A stretch of 64,000 nucleotides of DNA from Lingula anatina. Its lineage: Eukaryota; Brachiopoda; Lingulata; Lingulida; Lingulidae. Of this stretch, positions 24,190 through 35,330 are shown in pieces (the first letter of the stretch is position 1; the number at the start of each line of letters is the position of its first letter). The translations under genes were made by a program, and so were the position numbers. The stretch spans positions 62,001 through 126,000 of the forward strand of contig NW_019775679.1 of assembly GCF_001039355.2 (NCBI RefSeq), given 5' to 3'. Under the pieces are notes generated by a model that worked only from the letters and a program-made list of their open reading frames with translations, was not told the origin of the DNA and did not search any database.

Positions 24190-25055
24190 TTATTGACGAG
24201 GTCAGGCATATTACCTGATGCTGACATTGCGATTGTTGATCAGCAACGCATGGCAGGGAGAGTGGTGATTTTTTTGGGGGGACCTCTCTAAATGTCAGCC
24301 TTTTCCTTTCTTCCTGGCGATCAAAAGTCCTTCTGTCAGCATATTGACGAAAACCACATATTTCACAAATTACATGATAACGTGTATTGTGGGTCTTCAG
24401 CTATTGCCACCCCTACCACTACCGAAAACAATTCTCGGCCTATGCGGCACTGACAACGTTATTCGTAGGCGCCGTCTTCACAGATGATTTCAGTGATACG
24501 TACTCCGAAGTCAATAATGTGAATAAAATAGAACAAGTATGAGTGAAATACAAGAAATACAGATTGAACCATTAACTTTGGAGCTTCAACTTGTCAAAAG
24601 CAGTTCGTTGTCAAGGAAACATACTGCCTTTCTATCAAGTGTTATTTATGTTATCTCCTTAAAGACCATTAGAGTAAGGAACTTGGTGATTACAACTGTT
24701 TCTTGAAAAAGTATTCCAAAGCTTTGCTGAAAGATCTGGGAAACATGAACAATCCAACAGAAAATGATCTGTTTGTTTTACAGTAAACCTTTATTTTTTT
24801 ATCATATTATTTATGTAATGCAACATAAACATATCAAATTTAGCTGATATAATTACAAATTCATAGAGAGACAGCTTATTCAAAATAAATGAAAATGTTT
24901 TGTTGCATGATAACATTTTAAGTGGCCAAAGCAGAAAGTTTGTTTATTCCCACATAGAAAAGTGCCTCCACTTTTTAATTTACAAGAACATGAACACAGT
25001 ATCTAAAAATGTTAATATAAAAAGTCTGGACTATACTTTTTTATATCTATTACAG
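24190..25055. repeat. Duplicated flank block and KYAT3 intron remnant
   Basis: 24190-24657 copies the block at 18540-19096. 24658-25055 copies the KYAT3 intron sequence at 19685-20091, and more distantly 14620-15033. There is no gene in it. This stretch has the empty site for the solo LTR at 19097-19679. Confidence 0.8.
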
Positions 25056-25132
25056 ATGTCCGCTTTGATAAACCTGATATTCCTGACATTACAGAGGATG
25101 TCAAGTTCTGTAAATGGACGACCGTCAAAAAG
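25056..25132 (+). pseudogene. Isolated KYAT3 exon copy (fourth module)
   Basis: A 77-bp copy of the exon at 15034-15110 with intact AG and GT neighbours and the original length, so the frame is open, but several residues differ (for example KWTTVKK for KWMTVNK). No other KYAT3 exon follows: an (AT)n tract at 25376-25436 replaces the next exon and the sequence runs straight into the GPCR C flank. It cannot yield an enzyme. Confidence 0.88.
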
Positions 25133-25370
25133 GTAAATTCTTAACGAAGTGCATCTGTGGATATAGAAGTATGCATACACAAACCTATACAGGCCTGTGT
25201 ACTTGTCATCTATGCGTATGGAAATAAGATAATAAAGTGCTATGAGTAACGTGTGACCAATATCTGTACAAATATATAACCAATTTCACATTCTTACTAT
25301 ATTTATAGGATAATATTATGAAAGTGAAGAAATACCTCCATATTATAACAATGCATGTTATACCAGAAAG

Positions 25371-25375
<5 letters not shown>

Positions 25376-25436
<61 letters not shown>
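25376..25436. repeat. (AT)n microsatellite at a deletion point
   Basis: About 60 bp of AT repeat joins KYAT3 intron sequence (similar to 20400) directly to the GPCR 3' flank (similar to 21960). The terminal two KYAT3 exon remnants present in the third module are therefore missing here. Confidence 0.9.
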
Positions 25437-25439
<3 letters not shown>

Positions 25440-25606
25440 CTAACTTCTGTGTAAAGAGTACATAATCGAGGTCCAATTAGAAGTGAAACAATTAAATACT
25501 AACTTTGAATAGGAATATGACCTAGCTAATAAAAATTTATTCCGCATAATTTCGTTTTCGTTCAATAAGAGCAAGTGAAAGTTACGAAGGCTTTATCCAA
25601 TGTTTG

Positions 25607-27105
25607 TCACACTTCCTGATTTCCGACGAGTTGATTTAAGCTGCCATACGATGAGGCGCGGCCGAGCACGTGTGACCTTCTAGCTCCTTCTGTCTCTCTT
25701 TTTGTGTAAATGCATTCCTTAATATCAACCCACATTGCTTTTAATTCTTCCCTGTATGGGCGGGCACTCAAGCAGTAAAGAAAGAAATTCGAGGCATGAT
25801 TCATGTAAAATAGTAGTATGAAAACTGTGTAAATCATAGAAAACTTTGCTCTTTCGTAATCGGTAGTATTTCGATATATATCTATTATATCTGCTTGAAT
25901 CAAGTTGAACCCCGTTGTCATGATCCAGTATGCCACCGTGACGGAGATGAGCATTCTAGTGACGCTCTTCTGTTCTTCGACTAGCCAGTCTCTATGTAAC
26001 CCGGAGCCTGGGGTTGGTATGGTGGACTCCAGTACTTGCGACCCCTTCTTCTTATTATCTTTCCAGATGGCATATATAAGCCTGGCGTTAATGACTGGCA
26101 AGCCGACTAAAGGGATGATCCAGTATATCACTAGAGCCACCCATCTGTATACCGAATAGTAATCCCCTTCCTCAGCTGAAAAATTGAACATTTTGTCTAT
26201 AGCTTATCATTATCCTAGAAAGAAATCAGTAAGTCTCCTTATTTAAATTAAACGCGACCTTGGATCTTATTTATATATACTGGCTGATGCTGTACGCTGG
26301 GTTAATGTTTCGCTATAGTTAGCTTACCTGCATTGTGATTGTGTATTTCCAGGAGTTCTGGGGAATCGTGGAAGATATTCCAACATATCTGCCGCCCACA
26401 CTCATAGAAATATATATCAAATAAAGGGATAGGAATGTTCAAAATGAGGAGGAAAACCACGATCGCGACGATGTAAATCCGAGTTTTCTTAGTTGAAAAT
26501 ATCACCTCGTGTTTTGGCGTGTTAATATGTCTGAGGAGTCTCTCCCCGCTCATCAATATTATCATACACGCACTCATTTCGGGCGCGAAATACACCGTGA
26601 ATACAGTCAGGCCACAGAGCCCTCTACTGGCTGTCATCCCTGGGTAAAGGAGCTCGTACTCGATCCAGAAGAAGAAGCCGTTGATCAAGATACAGCAGTC
26701 AGCGACAGCCAAAGCTGTCATGATATTACAGGTGGCCACTCTGCGTAATTCCCTCCTCAACAGGACACACATACCAAGTACGTTGAAGAACAAGCCCACG
26801 AAGTATATTATCGGTCGCCCTATAACACGCATATAGTCTGCAGCCGCGACCAACGTGTTGTTGGGGAGATAGTCTATGTGAAGACGAGAGTTTGTGACCG
26901 CCTGGTTGAATAGGATTTCTCCGCACCTGTTGGCGTAAGAGCCGTTTCCTATAGGATACCACCGAGAATCCCCTATCCTGTACCCTGGGTCACCGACGTC
27001 CTCTATATAAACCGACATTTCTCCTTCTGGGTCCGGAAAAGCATTGGCGGCGAGCGACAAAGACAGCATCTTGTTTATTATTATTGTCACTAGCACTCTA
27101 TCCAT
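25607..27105 (-). CDS. Class A GPCR, gene C, two exons
   Basis: Exon 1 is 27105-26328 and exon 2 is 26175-25607, again with a phase-1 intron in loop 2; the product is 448 residues. It has a signal peptide-like start (MDRVLVTIIINKMLSLSLAA), sequons NGS and NNT, D in TM2 (LAVAD), SGERLL after TM3, and NHASNFFLYCLS in TM7. Loop 3 carries a short basic and polar stretch. Its first 100 residues differ more from A and B than the rest does. AATAAA on its strand lies at 25535-25540. It is the last - strand receptor of the cluster; upstream of it the flank block is duplicated twice more without a receptor. Confidence 0.9.
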
Positions 27106-27176
27106 TGTTGATGAACCATTGGTTTCACACCTGGCTTCAAACTGAAAATAATAAGATTATTATGATGGTAATGTTC

Positions 27177-27265
<89 letters not shown>
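27177..27265. repeat. (AT)n followed by poly-T
   Basis: About 57 bp of AT repeat then about 29 T residues, only about 75 bp upstream of the GPCR C start codon. The long open frames on both strands here are repeat artefacts. Confidence 0.95.
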
Positions 27266-27267
<2 letters not shown>

Positions 27268-27389
27268 CTATTCATTTTTTTTTAATTTTTATGTATTCAT
27301 TTATTTATAATATAATTATTTTTTTGCAATCGGTGGTTACTTCATATTTATCAAACATGAAGGTGCAATAAAATGCTATTATTGACGAG

Positions 27390-29100
27390 GTCAGGCGTGT
27401 CACCTAATGCTGTCAGTGCGATCAACAACGCACAGCCGGGAGGAAATAATTTTTTAGGGGGACCTCTCTAAAAGTTCAACCTTTACCTTTCTCCATCAGT
27501 CAGCATATTGATCAGTACCACATATTTTACAAAAAACATGCAAACATGCTTATTGTTAGGCCTTCAACTATTGCCCCCAACGCACCCCACCACCCCACCA
27601 CCTCCAAAAAATATTTCTCGCCCAATGCAGCACTGCCAACGTTATTTCCAGGTGCCACATACCTTCACAGATGACTACGGTTATATGTGCCCTGGATACC
27701 AATGATGGAACTAAAAATAGAACTATGAGTAATACATCACGTGATATTTTACCTGTTGTAAAGTAAACAAATGAGGAATTTGTGGCCAAAGTGAAAGTAC
27801 CTATTTCCCGCCTTAATTGCTTTAAGCAATTAATGATGTTCGTAATAGGTTATAACGTTGGTAATGATGGCAAAGGTATACTACATGTGCATTAATATAT
27901 ATATATATGAAATTGAAACCTATATCAATATCAATTTTACCTTATTTTCATCATCCGAGTTACACCCGTAAATGTTTTCATATGCGTTTACACACTTGAT
28001 TTGTTTTTCTTATTCTGGACTTTAAGACTTGGCTGCACCGCACCCTTCTGCTGCAATCCCTACATTTCACCGCTAATTGTGCTACACCGTGGGGTTTGCA
28101 TTCATGCTTGTCTTTACCTCTCTCCCGAATTTGACACTTTAAAGATTTTTGTCAAAGCAGTTGTGAACGAGGCCATGGTATAAAACTGTTAACTTATTGA
28201 CCAACAAATGTGCAGACGCGTCTAGCCAATTCAGTGAACTAAATGAGCGATTAAATCTTATAAATTGTCGGTGCTTGTTACAAAGAAGATTATACGACAA
28301 TATTATTCCTTACCTGTAATGCATCAATAATACCACAACGTCTTGAGGGTACCACAGATTTTACAAATAAAATGCTAACACGCGTATTGTAGGCCTTCAA
28401 CTGTTATCCCTCACCACCACCACCACCACCACCGAGAAAAAATATTAGTGGCCTTTGCAGCACTGCGACGTTATTTCCAGATGACTTCAGTGATACGTGC
28501 TCTGAAAGTCCCTGATTAGGCCTAGATGTAAGTAAAAATAGAACAAGTGTGCGTAATACATCACGTGATGTTTTTACCTGTTGTAAAGTGAACTAACGAG
28601 AAATTTGTAGCGAAAGTGAAAGTAACAGTCCCCCCCTTGATTGCTTTACGCATTGAATGCTGTTAGTAATTGGTAATAATGTTGGGTAATGATAGCAAAG
28701 GTATACATGTGCAATGATTATATATGAAATTAAAGTCTACTAATATAAATTTTACCTTCAGTTAACTTCCATCGTCACAGTCATGACCCGTAAACTGGTT
28801 CATATGCGTTCGCACAATTGGCTTCTTTTTCTTATTTCCGGATGTTAAGACTTGGCCGCACCCCTCCCTTCTTCTGCAATCCCTGAATTTTAACGTAAAG
28901 AGATAGAAGGGTATACGAGATAATAATGTACATGCTCCTCCTTGCTTTTTTCCTGAATTTGACACTAAACAATTTTTTATCGAAGCAGTTAATTTGTAAA
29001 GGAGGCCATGGTATAAAACTGTCAACTTACTAACCAACAAATATGCAGGTACGGCTATAAAGCCAACTCCGTAAAAAACATGAGCGATTATATATTGCAC
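27390..29100. repeat. Two diverged tandem copies of the GPCR upstream flank
   Basis: 27500-28190 and 28345-29040 are similar in order and content: TACATCACGTGATGTTTTACCTG-like text, ATTGCTTTA, GGCAAAGGTATAC, TTCATATGCGTT and AAGACTTGGC.GCACC. The first parts of both resemble the block at 18650-18900. Neither copy holds a receptor. The spacing of about 840 bp suggests one further unequal exchange. Confidence 0.75.
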
Positions 29101-29479
29101 ATTATCGGTGATTGTTACATAGAAGATTATACAACAAGATTCTTCCTTATCTTTAAATTGTGCGCAGCTTTTGTAAGTGTAAAGGACGACTGTAGCTATA
29201 GTACAGCTGTAGACCCCACTCTCTGTTTCTTTTATAATAGGATATCCCTGATATGGGGTCATTTCCTTAATGTCAGTGATGATGTGATGAGGCAATCTCC
29301 TTCTGTTGATGTGCTTCTTGTACATGCATGCGCTTCATGAAATAGAATCCGGTACAGGTAGATAAGACATATCAACTTGTAAGTGCCTTGTCTGCGAGAC
29401 CTTGAGCCAGTATATAAGACTATTTTTCGGGTACATTTTTGTATATACATGGGCTTACAAACATTTTTTTATCGTTCTA

Positions 29480-31127
29480 TTCAGACATAGTCTATGTCGG
29501 CTGCAGGCGCGAAAAAGGAGTCTCAAATAAGACCACAAAGGCTTGTTTTCTTTTTTTCTTTTTTTTTTTCAAAATTACCACAACGCTTTTAATACAGAAG
29601 GCCTACATAATTAGTGAAATCTTTAAACTTTATCTTCGGAAGCAGACATTCATATTTTTGACCTGATTCAGACTGCATTTCCCTAAAATAATCTATTGTA
29701 GATCTACGAGACCACATGTGTGTGTACCACCCATATTTGTCACCTACACCTGGTGATGATTCTTGACACAAAGAAGCGAAAAAAAACTGTAAAAATGCTA
29801 CAATGGTTCTCCAGTTTGTCTCACCTGTCGCATCCTGCTCTACGACCTCACTGACTAAGGACTGCCTGTGTCATGTTGACAACGTCCTATGAAGACTTAT
29901 CGTTTCAAAACGCAGTTCCCAAGCACAAAGAGATTTCTGTTAGTGAATCAAGCTGAATATCAAGTTATTCAACGCAGAAGACGGCTTAACAGTGGAAGAA
30001 GAGGGCTCCGTATATTCACTGCCAAATATGTTGCTTAGTAGCGGTGCTGAAAGAGGAGACACTTCTAGTCACTTTGATTCCTAAGTCGGAGTTTCAACAG
30101 TCGGAGTTTGTGACATTATGATAAAATGATGTACAAATAATTTTGGTTGTCATTTCTGCAGGCATTTTATAATTTGCAGCAAATTATATTATTATCATTT
30201 ATCAGATCGAATGTGATCCTCACCAACATTAAGATGATTTTATAAATATTTTTATATGCTGTGATTTTAAGGCCAGGTTTTGTGATCTCTGTCAAGATTT
30301 CAGCTAAACATGTGAAATGTTTGTTGTTTATGGAAATTAGGTTTTATTTAACTGAAAAGCTAAGGCCAAATAATTAGTGCCTGAATTTTATACCTTATGT
30401 GTTGTCAACACAGAGGGTTTCAGTGAATAAGTTCACATGAACTTCATAACTACTGGTTATCACCATGTTCTTTTTTTATGTCAGAGACTTCTCTTTAATT
30501 TATCCACGGGTAAACATTGTCAACATTGAAGTTATCATCAATTGAACGTCTGCTTCTCTAATCCTCCATGATACCCCTCGCCTTTTGAAGTAGTGACTGT
30601 AGACTATTGAGGTCTATTCCAACACAATAGATAATTGATTAATTCGAGGACTTATGGAAGAGATAGTCTAGTACGAATGAATAGGTATCATGATTTATCT
30701 CTGTACATTTTACCATCTCAAATTGGTTAATGAAAACTACTGTGTATGAAACCGTTTACGTTCCTGGTAGATCAATAGGACAGGAGCCGTACTACTCAAT
30801 TATTTGGTGGGTCTGCCGCTTCCTGACAACAAACACAAATAGAACCTAATAACCCTTTGGTTAATCAACTGTAATAACTAAGTATGGAATTTATGGGTTT
30901 GCTAACAACCGGTGGCCAAAAATAAACTATAATGCTGTGATAGCTGATTCAGCTGGTTTGAAACTTCCAGCCACTAAGTTTACGCATCGCAAATAGAGGG
31001 GAGCAAATGAATGATATTTCGATGTACAAAACATATATATATTCGGCATAAATATATATGGGTTTAAGAGACATACAGTATATAAGCATTTACGTCGTAG
31101 CATCTACACATTACCATTATACCCAGT
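29480..31127. other. 5' block of the + strand GPCR family, first copy
   Basis: No coding gene is supportable. Parts recur before or between other + strand receptors, for example TATGTCGGCTGCAGG and AAAATGCTACAATGGTT at 35334-35480 and 53597-53750, and AGAACCTAATAACCC at 30840 and 45546. This marks the unit used in expansion of the receptor array. Confidence 0.65.
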
Positions 31128-31358
31128 TCATTCAATAGGAGAGACAAATGTCGTGGTAATAATATATTTCAACAGCTCAGCAAAATATAGTACGTATGGA
31201 CTTTCATAGGAAGTACATCTCTGCACAACTTGAATTGCCGTCATCTGGACAATCTCTGAAGTTCCTGCATGTAACAGATACATGTAACATGTATATGTAC
31301 CTGTAACAGATACTATCATAGCGTTATGTGTAACTCGGCAAAAATATAACCAGTGATA
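31128..31358 (+). promoter_or_regulatory. Conserved proximal 5' flank of GPCR D
   Basis: About 230 bp that is almost identical at 45816-46046 (GPCR E), and recognisable at 49185-49345, 55645-55828 and 63715-63915. It ends with ACTCGGCAAAAATATAACC just before the start codon. Conservation up to the ATG fits a shared 5' UTR and promoter, but recent duplication alone would also explain it. Confidence 0.5.
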
Positions 31359-32801
31359 ATGACAGCATTCCCAATGACTAGTGAAATTTATGAACTTGAC
31401 AATCCCAACCTTCCAGTCCTAATGACGTACACTTATGGAGAGTATGCAATTAGTACCAACGAGACAGATCTCAATTGCACGGAAATCTTGTACGATCTTT
31501 CAATGACAAATGTCCGTCTATGTGAAGCAACAGGAAATTGGTTGATTTGTCTTTCATTTCGCTTACGTTTGATAGGCCGCCCAGTGGTGTACGTGTTGGG
31601 ATTACTAGCAAATGCATGTGCCATTTGTGTGCTCACCAGACCCTCCTTACGTAAGAACACTACATGCATATTTCTTATTGGAGTTGCAGTGGCAGACATG
31701 TTCGTATTGGTCACCGGATTCCTCTTCTGGGCCGAGTACGAACTACGTGATAGTCACGCCATGTCGGCTAATCCTTACGTATGTAAATTAACTTTATTTA
31801 CAGTTTATACTGCCCCCGAAATAAGTGCACTCTTATTAGTGATAATGAGTACAGAGAGATTAATGAAAATCCGTTACCCGCTTCGTTGGTCACTATATTC
31901 CAACCCTTGTACTGCAAAGATAGCCGTTCTACTTGTCAGTGGTGTTGCTATTGCGATTAACGGTCATATTTTCTTTGCCGATATGTACTTTTCTATTTGC
32001 GGTTTTGACATTTGCTGGAATACCTATCACGACAGCGTGGATTTACTTGTCAACCATACTGACGGCGTGACATACTTCTTTGCATACGTCAACAGATGGA
32101 TCTCACTTGCTTTATACTGGATTGTGCCTCTTCTTAGCCTTCCTGTTATTAACGGATTTATCATAAGGTCAATACGAAAAAGAGAGAAAAAACTAAAATA
32201 CATTCGTCACTGCAATAATAAACCGAGCCATTCTCAAGGACAAATAACCAAAATGTTACTACTTGTGACTTTTGCATTTTTGATAATGGTATCAGGTTTG
32301 AATTTCATTCAAATAGGAATAGTAAACATAAGTGATATTGATGATATTGATGCACGTGCGACATACACCGTTGTCTATTCTATTTTTATTTTATTATTCT
32401 ACCTGAACCATGCCTCAAATTTCTTTCTGTATTGTCTTAGCGGACATCGTTACCGCCAGGAACTAAAAGATACAATAAGAATTGTTCTAGGACGATTTGG
32501 CTGTCAACGCAAAACCGACATTCCGGCAAACACAGGGGATAATGGTCATTTGAATCACATAGCACAGGAACAATCTAGCTCCAGATTCGAAGACAGCAAT
32601 GACGAAAGTTTCGATCCAGGTGTTTTTGAACCCAGGAAGATGGTCAGATACGGGAGCAGTCGGACCAGTGCTCTTGATAACGACAACACGAAGGACTGTA
32701 CGGGTGTCATACAAAGTTTAAGTATGTCACAGGTTACCACTGACTGCTCCCCAGCTGATGACGCTGAAACATTAGAAAACGTGTCATCCACACACATGTA
32801 A
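31359..32801 (+). CDS. Class A GPCR, gene D, intronless coding region
   Basis: 480 residues from ATG 31359. The open frame extends 6 bases upstream through GTG, which is not a plausible animal start. There is no signal peptide. N-glycosylation sequons include NET and NHT. Approximate TMs: 71-92 (N85), 102-122 (D113), 142-164, 187-207, 246-268, 298-320 and 338-360. C142 and loop-2 C214/C219 can form the conserved disulphide. The DRY position is TERLMKIRYP (E166-R167); TM6 has VSGLNF instead of CWxP; TM7 has NHASNFFLYCLSG. A possible palmitoylation Cys follows in GRFGC. The 110-residue tail ends SSTHM, a form of class I PDZ ligand. It is clearly homologous to the - strand genes A-C but lacks their intron. 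The ligand is unknown. Confidence 0.92.
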   Translation: MTAFPMTSEIYELDNPNLPVLMTYTYGEYAISTNETDLNCTEILYDLSMTNVRLCEATGNWLICLSFRLRLIGRPVVYVLGLLANACAICVLTRPSLRKNTTCIFLIGVAVADMFVLVTGFLFWAEYELRDSHAMSANPYVCKLTLFTVYTAPEISALLLVIMSTERLMKIRYPLRWSLYSNPCTAKIAVLLVSGVAIAINGHIFFADMYFSICGFDICWNTYHDSVDLLVNHTDGVTYFFAYVNRWISLALYWIVPLLSLPVINGFIIRSIRKREKKLKYIRHCNNKPSHSQGQITKMLLLVTFAFLIMVSGLNFIQIGIVNISDIDDIDARATYTVVYSIFILLFYLNHASNFFLYCLSGHRYRQELKDTIRIVLGRFGCQRKTDIPANTGDNGHLNHIAQEQSSSRFEDSNDESFDPGVFEPRKMVRYGSSRTSALDNDNTKDCTGVIQSLSMSQVTTDCSPADDAETLENVSSTHM

Positions 32802-33061
32802 TATAACGCTCATAATGCTACGGGCCTGATGCCTAACATGGATTTTTAACATGAGCATACTGTGCTCAATATTCTTGTGTAATCCCATTTTAAACATGAC
32901 ATTGTAGTTTGTTAAACCATGATGTTTCCTCACAAGGGCACAGTAACAAGTATGCCCAACCAGTTGTTTTAACAAAAAAGGATTGCGACTGTTCGTATAA
33001 GATTCATATTTCACAATAAGTATTCAGTAAGCAACTCATAGAAATATATAATCAATTCCAC

Positions 33062-33343
33062 GGGGGATCATGGTCATTCGAATCACAAAAACACAAGAAC
33101 TATCTTGCTCCAGATTCGAAAACAGCAATGACGAAAGTTTTGATCCAGGTGTTTTTGAACCCAACATGTGTATTGCATTTGCATGCACAAGCACTAAGAC
33201 AATTTAAGTGCTCTTCGTAGCGCCACCACACAGAATACTACGGGTGACGTACAAAGGTTTAGTGTTTCACAGGTTACCGCTAACTGCCCCACATCTGATA
33301 ATGCTGGTCTATCTGAAACCGTGTTTTCCACACACATGTAATA
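33062..33343 (+). pseudogene. Stray C-terminal fragment of a + strand GPCR
   Basis: From GGGGATCATGGTCATTCGAATC to ACACACATGTAATATAAC this copies the tail-coding end of the family (compare 47221-47340 and 51051-51236). Frame breaks are present, for example the extra bases around CACAAAAACACAAG. The first part resembles GPCR E or G and the second part GPCR F, including STHM and the stop. It follows directly on the 3' UTR of gene D. Confidence 0.88.
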
Positions 33344-35330
33344 TAACACTCTTTATAATACTACAGAAATAGGGACATTTTTTGTTCTGCTTAATAATTA
33401 CATGAAAACTTATGTGGCGAAGGGAGTCACCGGGATGTTTTGTAATGGAATTTAAAAAATAATTATGCGATAAGGCTTATATATTATAGTGACACGATTA
33501 AAATTAACTAAAAAGAAATATGTAATTATTAAAGGTGGGGGTGCAAATGCGCATTTGTGCTACGGAGCTGTAGCTTTACTTTTACATTGAGGATACTGTG
33601 TGCAATACTCTTGTGTAATCAAATGTAAGCGTCACATCTTGTAAAATGTTAGAACAATCTGATTTCTGGAAATGACGTTGGTGTATTCCATGGTGCATTT
33701 ATCCATCTTTTATTTAGTGCTCTGTTGATTTTGCTCATTTGTGAAGAAGTAATAATTAGCAATTGTCACATGGCAATGGTAATAATAAGAATATGTCTAC
33801 TTTTGTAACTAAAAGTTGGTTTGTTCATTCACTAAAAGAGAGTGATAAAAGCAGCCCAAACAACTTTGGAAATTGGTCACTAAAACATAAATGAGTCATT
33901 CTTTACTCAAGATATTAAATCCATCAGCTTCTTGAAAGTCGTTCAAAGCAACGCTAAGAATGTTTATGCATAATATACCGTTTCAGTAAGGAAAATATGC
34001 CTTAAATAACAACAATAAAAATAGTATTTTAATTTATTTAAAATAATAGTAACTAGAAATGCACTCAGAGATCACATACCTCCACCAAGAATGTGTAAAC
34101 AAATGTCTATACGTCGATCAAATAAGTAAATGAGAATGGCTGCGCGTTAATAGCTTTAACTATTCCACAAACTAGAAATCAGGATACCGGTATACAGTTT
34201 AAAACGAAAATGAGACCCTGTATGTACATTTTTTGGCAAAAATAAACAAGCATTTGCCGAAAGTGTTAAGGTCCGTGTTTCGTGAAGACCGATATTGAAG
34301 TCATAGTTTCAAAGACAAAACTTTACAGAACCTCGCAAAAAAGGGAGCTTGCGATCACGTTAAAATTGTTAGGTGAAGTCGTACAGTTGACCGGTTTTGG
34401 AAACATTAGGGATGCGTGTTTACCACCCGCCCCGAAGGTGCACATAAATGCAAAAACTGTTGGAAAACTTTGCTTTCTTATATATTTTCATTATGTATGC
34501 ATCTCCCACACACTTTTTGCACATTTGACAGATTGCTTTGTGATCTCCCAGAGTCTGCCCAATTAAAAATTCACAAGCTCGCCGCCACCGTTGGGACGAA
34601 CAATAAACTTTCAATAGTTTCTAGACTGTTCACATGGTTGCACACTCACCCAGTCGCATTTGCTATTCAGAGGAAACAAATGTTTAATGGAATAGGTTGT
34701 CGACTATTGCTTCACGCCTCCATGATTATCGGGGGACTGGAAAGAAAAACGTTAATAGTTCGTAGTGGTGTTTCTTTATTTCAGAGAAGATATACAATTT
34801 ATAACACTAAATACGCTAGCAGAGCCAAAGGTTTTCTCCGGCATTGTGGACGCTGCAAAGCTAACAGTCTGGACTGTAATAAACGATAAAAGATGAAATA
34901 AACTGTGACATGTAAAAAATGCAATTTACTGTAACAAACATTTAGAAAATATATAGACAATGAATGGTAATTTCTAACTTATTTAAAGTCTGTTACATAT
35001 TTCAAGGTTCAATAACTTCAAAAGTATACAAGCTGTAAAATTTAAATTTCGCTTCGTGAAGCATTTTTAATATTATCATCAAGAAAACAACATATTGACA
35101 GGTGCCGTTACTGCCAGACACTGGCACTTGTCAGAAGCTACATAAGCCGCCATGGCACTTTATACTTAAAATTTCAATTTTTCGGTGTGCCTATAGCGGT
35201 GTGCCTATAGAGAGCAAGAGTCGTTAAATTTTCAGCATTTATTTAAAACGTCATCTTTCTCAACTGCTCCAATTTCATCGCAATATTTTCAAAACTGTTT
35301 CTGGTTTTATCGTTCTTTTCAGCCATCATT
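33344..35330. other. 3' block of the + strand GPCR family, first copy
   Basis: Collinear with 51240-53590, the sequence after GPCR F. About 190 bp at 33360-33555 have no match there and look inserted. A 157-codon open frame at 34416-34889 is interrupted in the second copy (stop at 52915), so I do not call it a gene. Confidence 0.7.

Noticed and set aside
27084-27371. Open frames through (AT)n and poly-T near the GPCR C start
   Set aside because: Pure repeat translation.
28762-29325. 187-codon open frame (-)
   Set aside because: It lies in a duplicated flank block; the matching segment at 27900-28190 is not open in that frame, and no motif is recognised.
31353-31358. Start of gene D at GTG 31353 (likewise TTG at 46041 and 55823)
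   Set aside because: Animal genes start at ATG; the first ATG, 6 bases downstream, is shared by all copies.
34416-34889. 157-codon open frame (+) in the 3' block of the receptor array
   Set aside because: The paralogous copy at 52651-52917 stays in frame for 88 codons but then has a stop where this one has GGA. No recognisable motif and no splice partners. A coding test between the two copies could reopen this.
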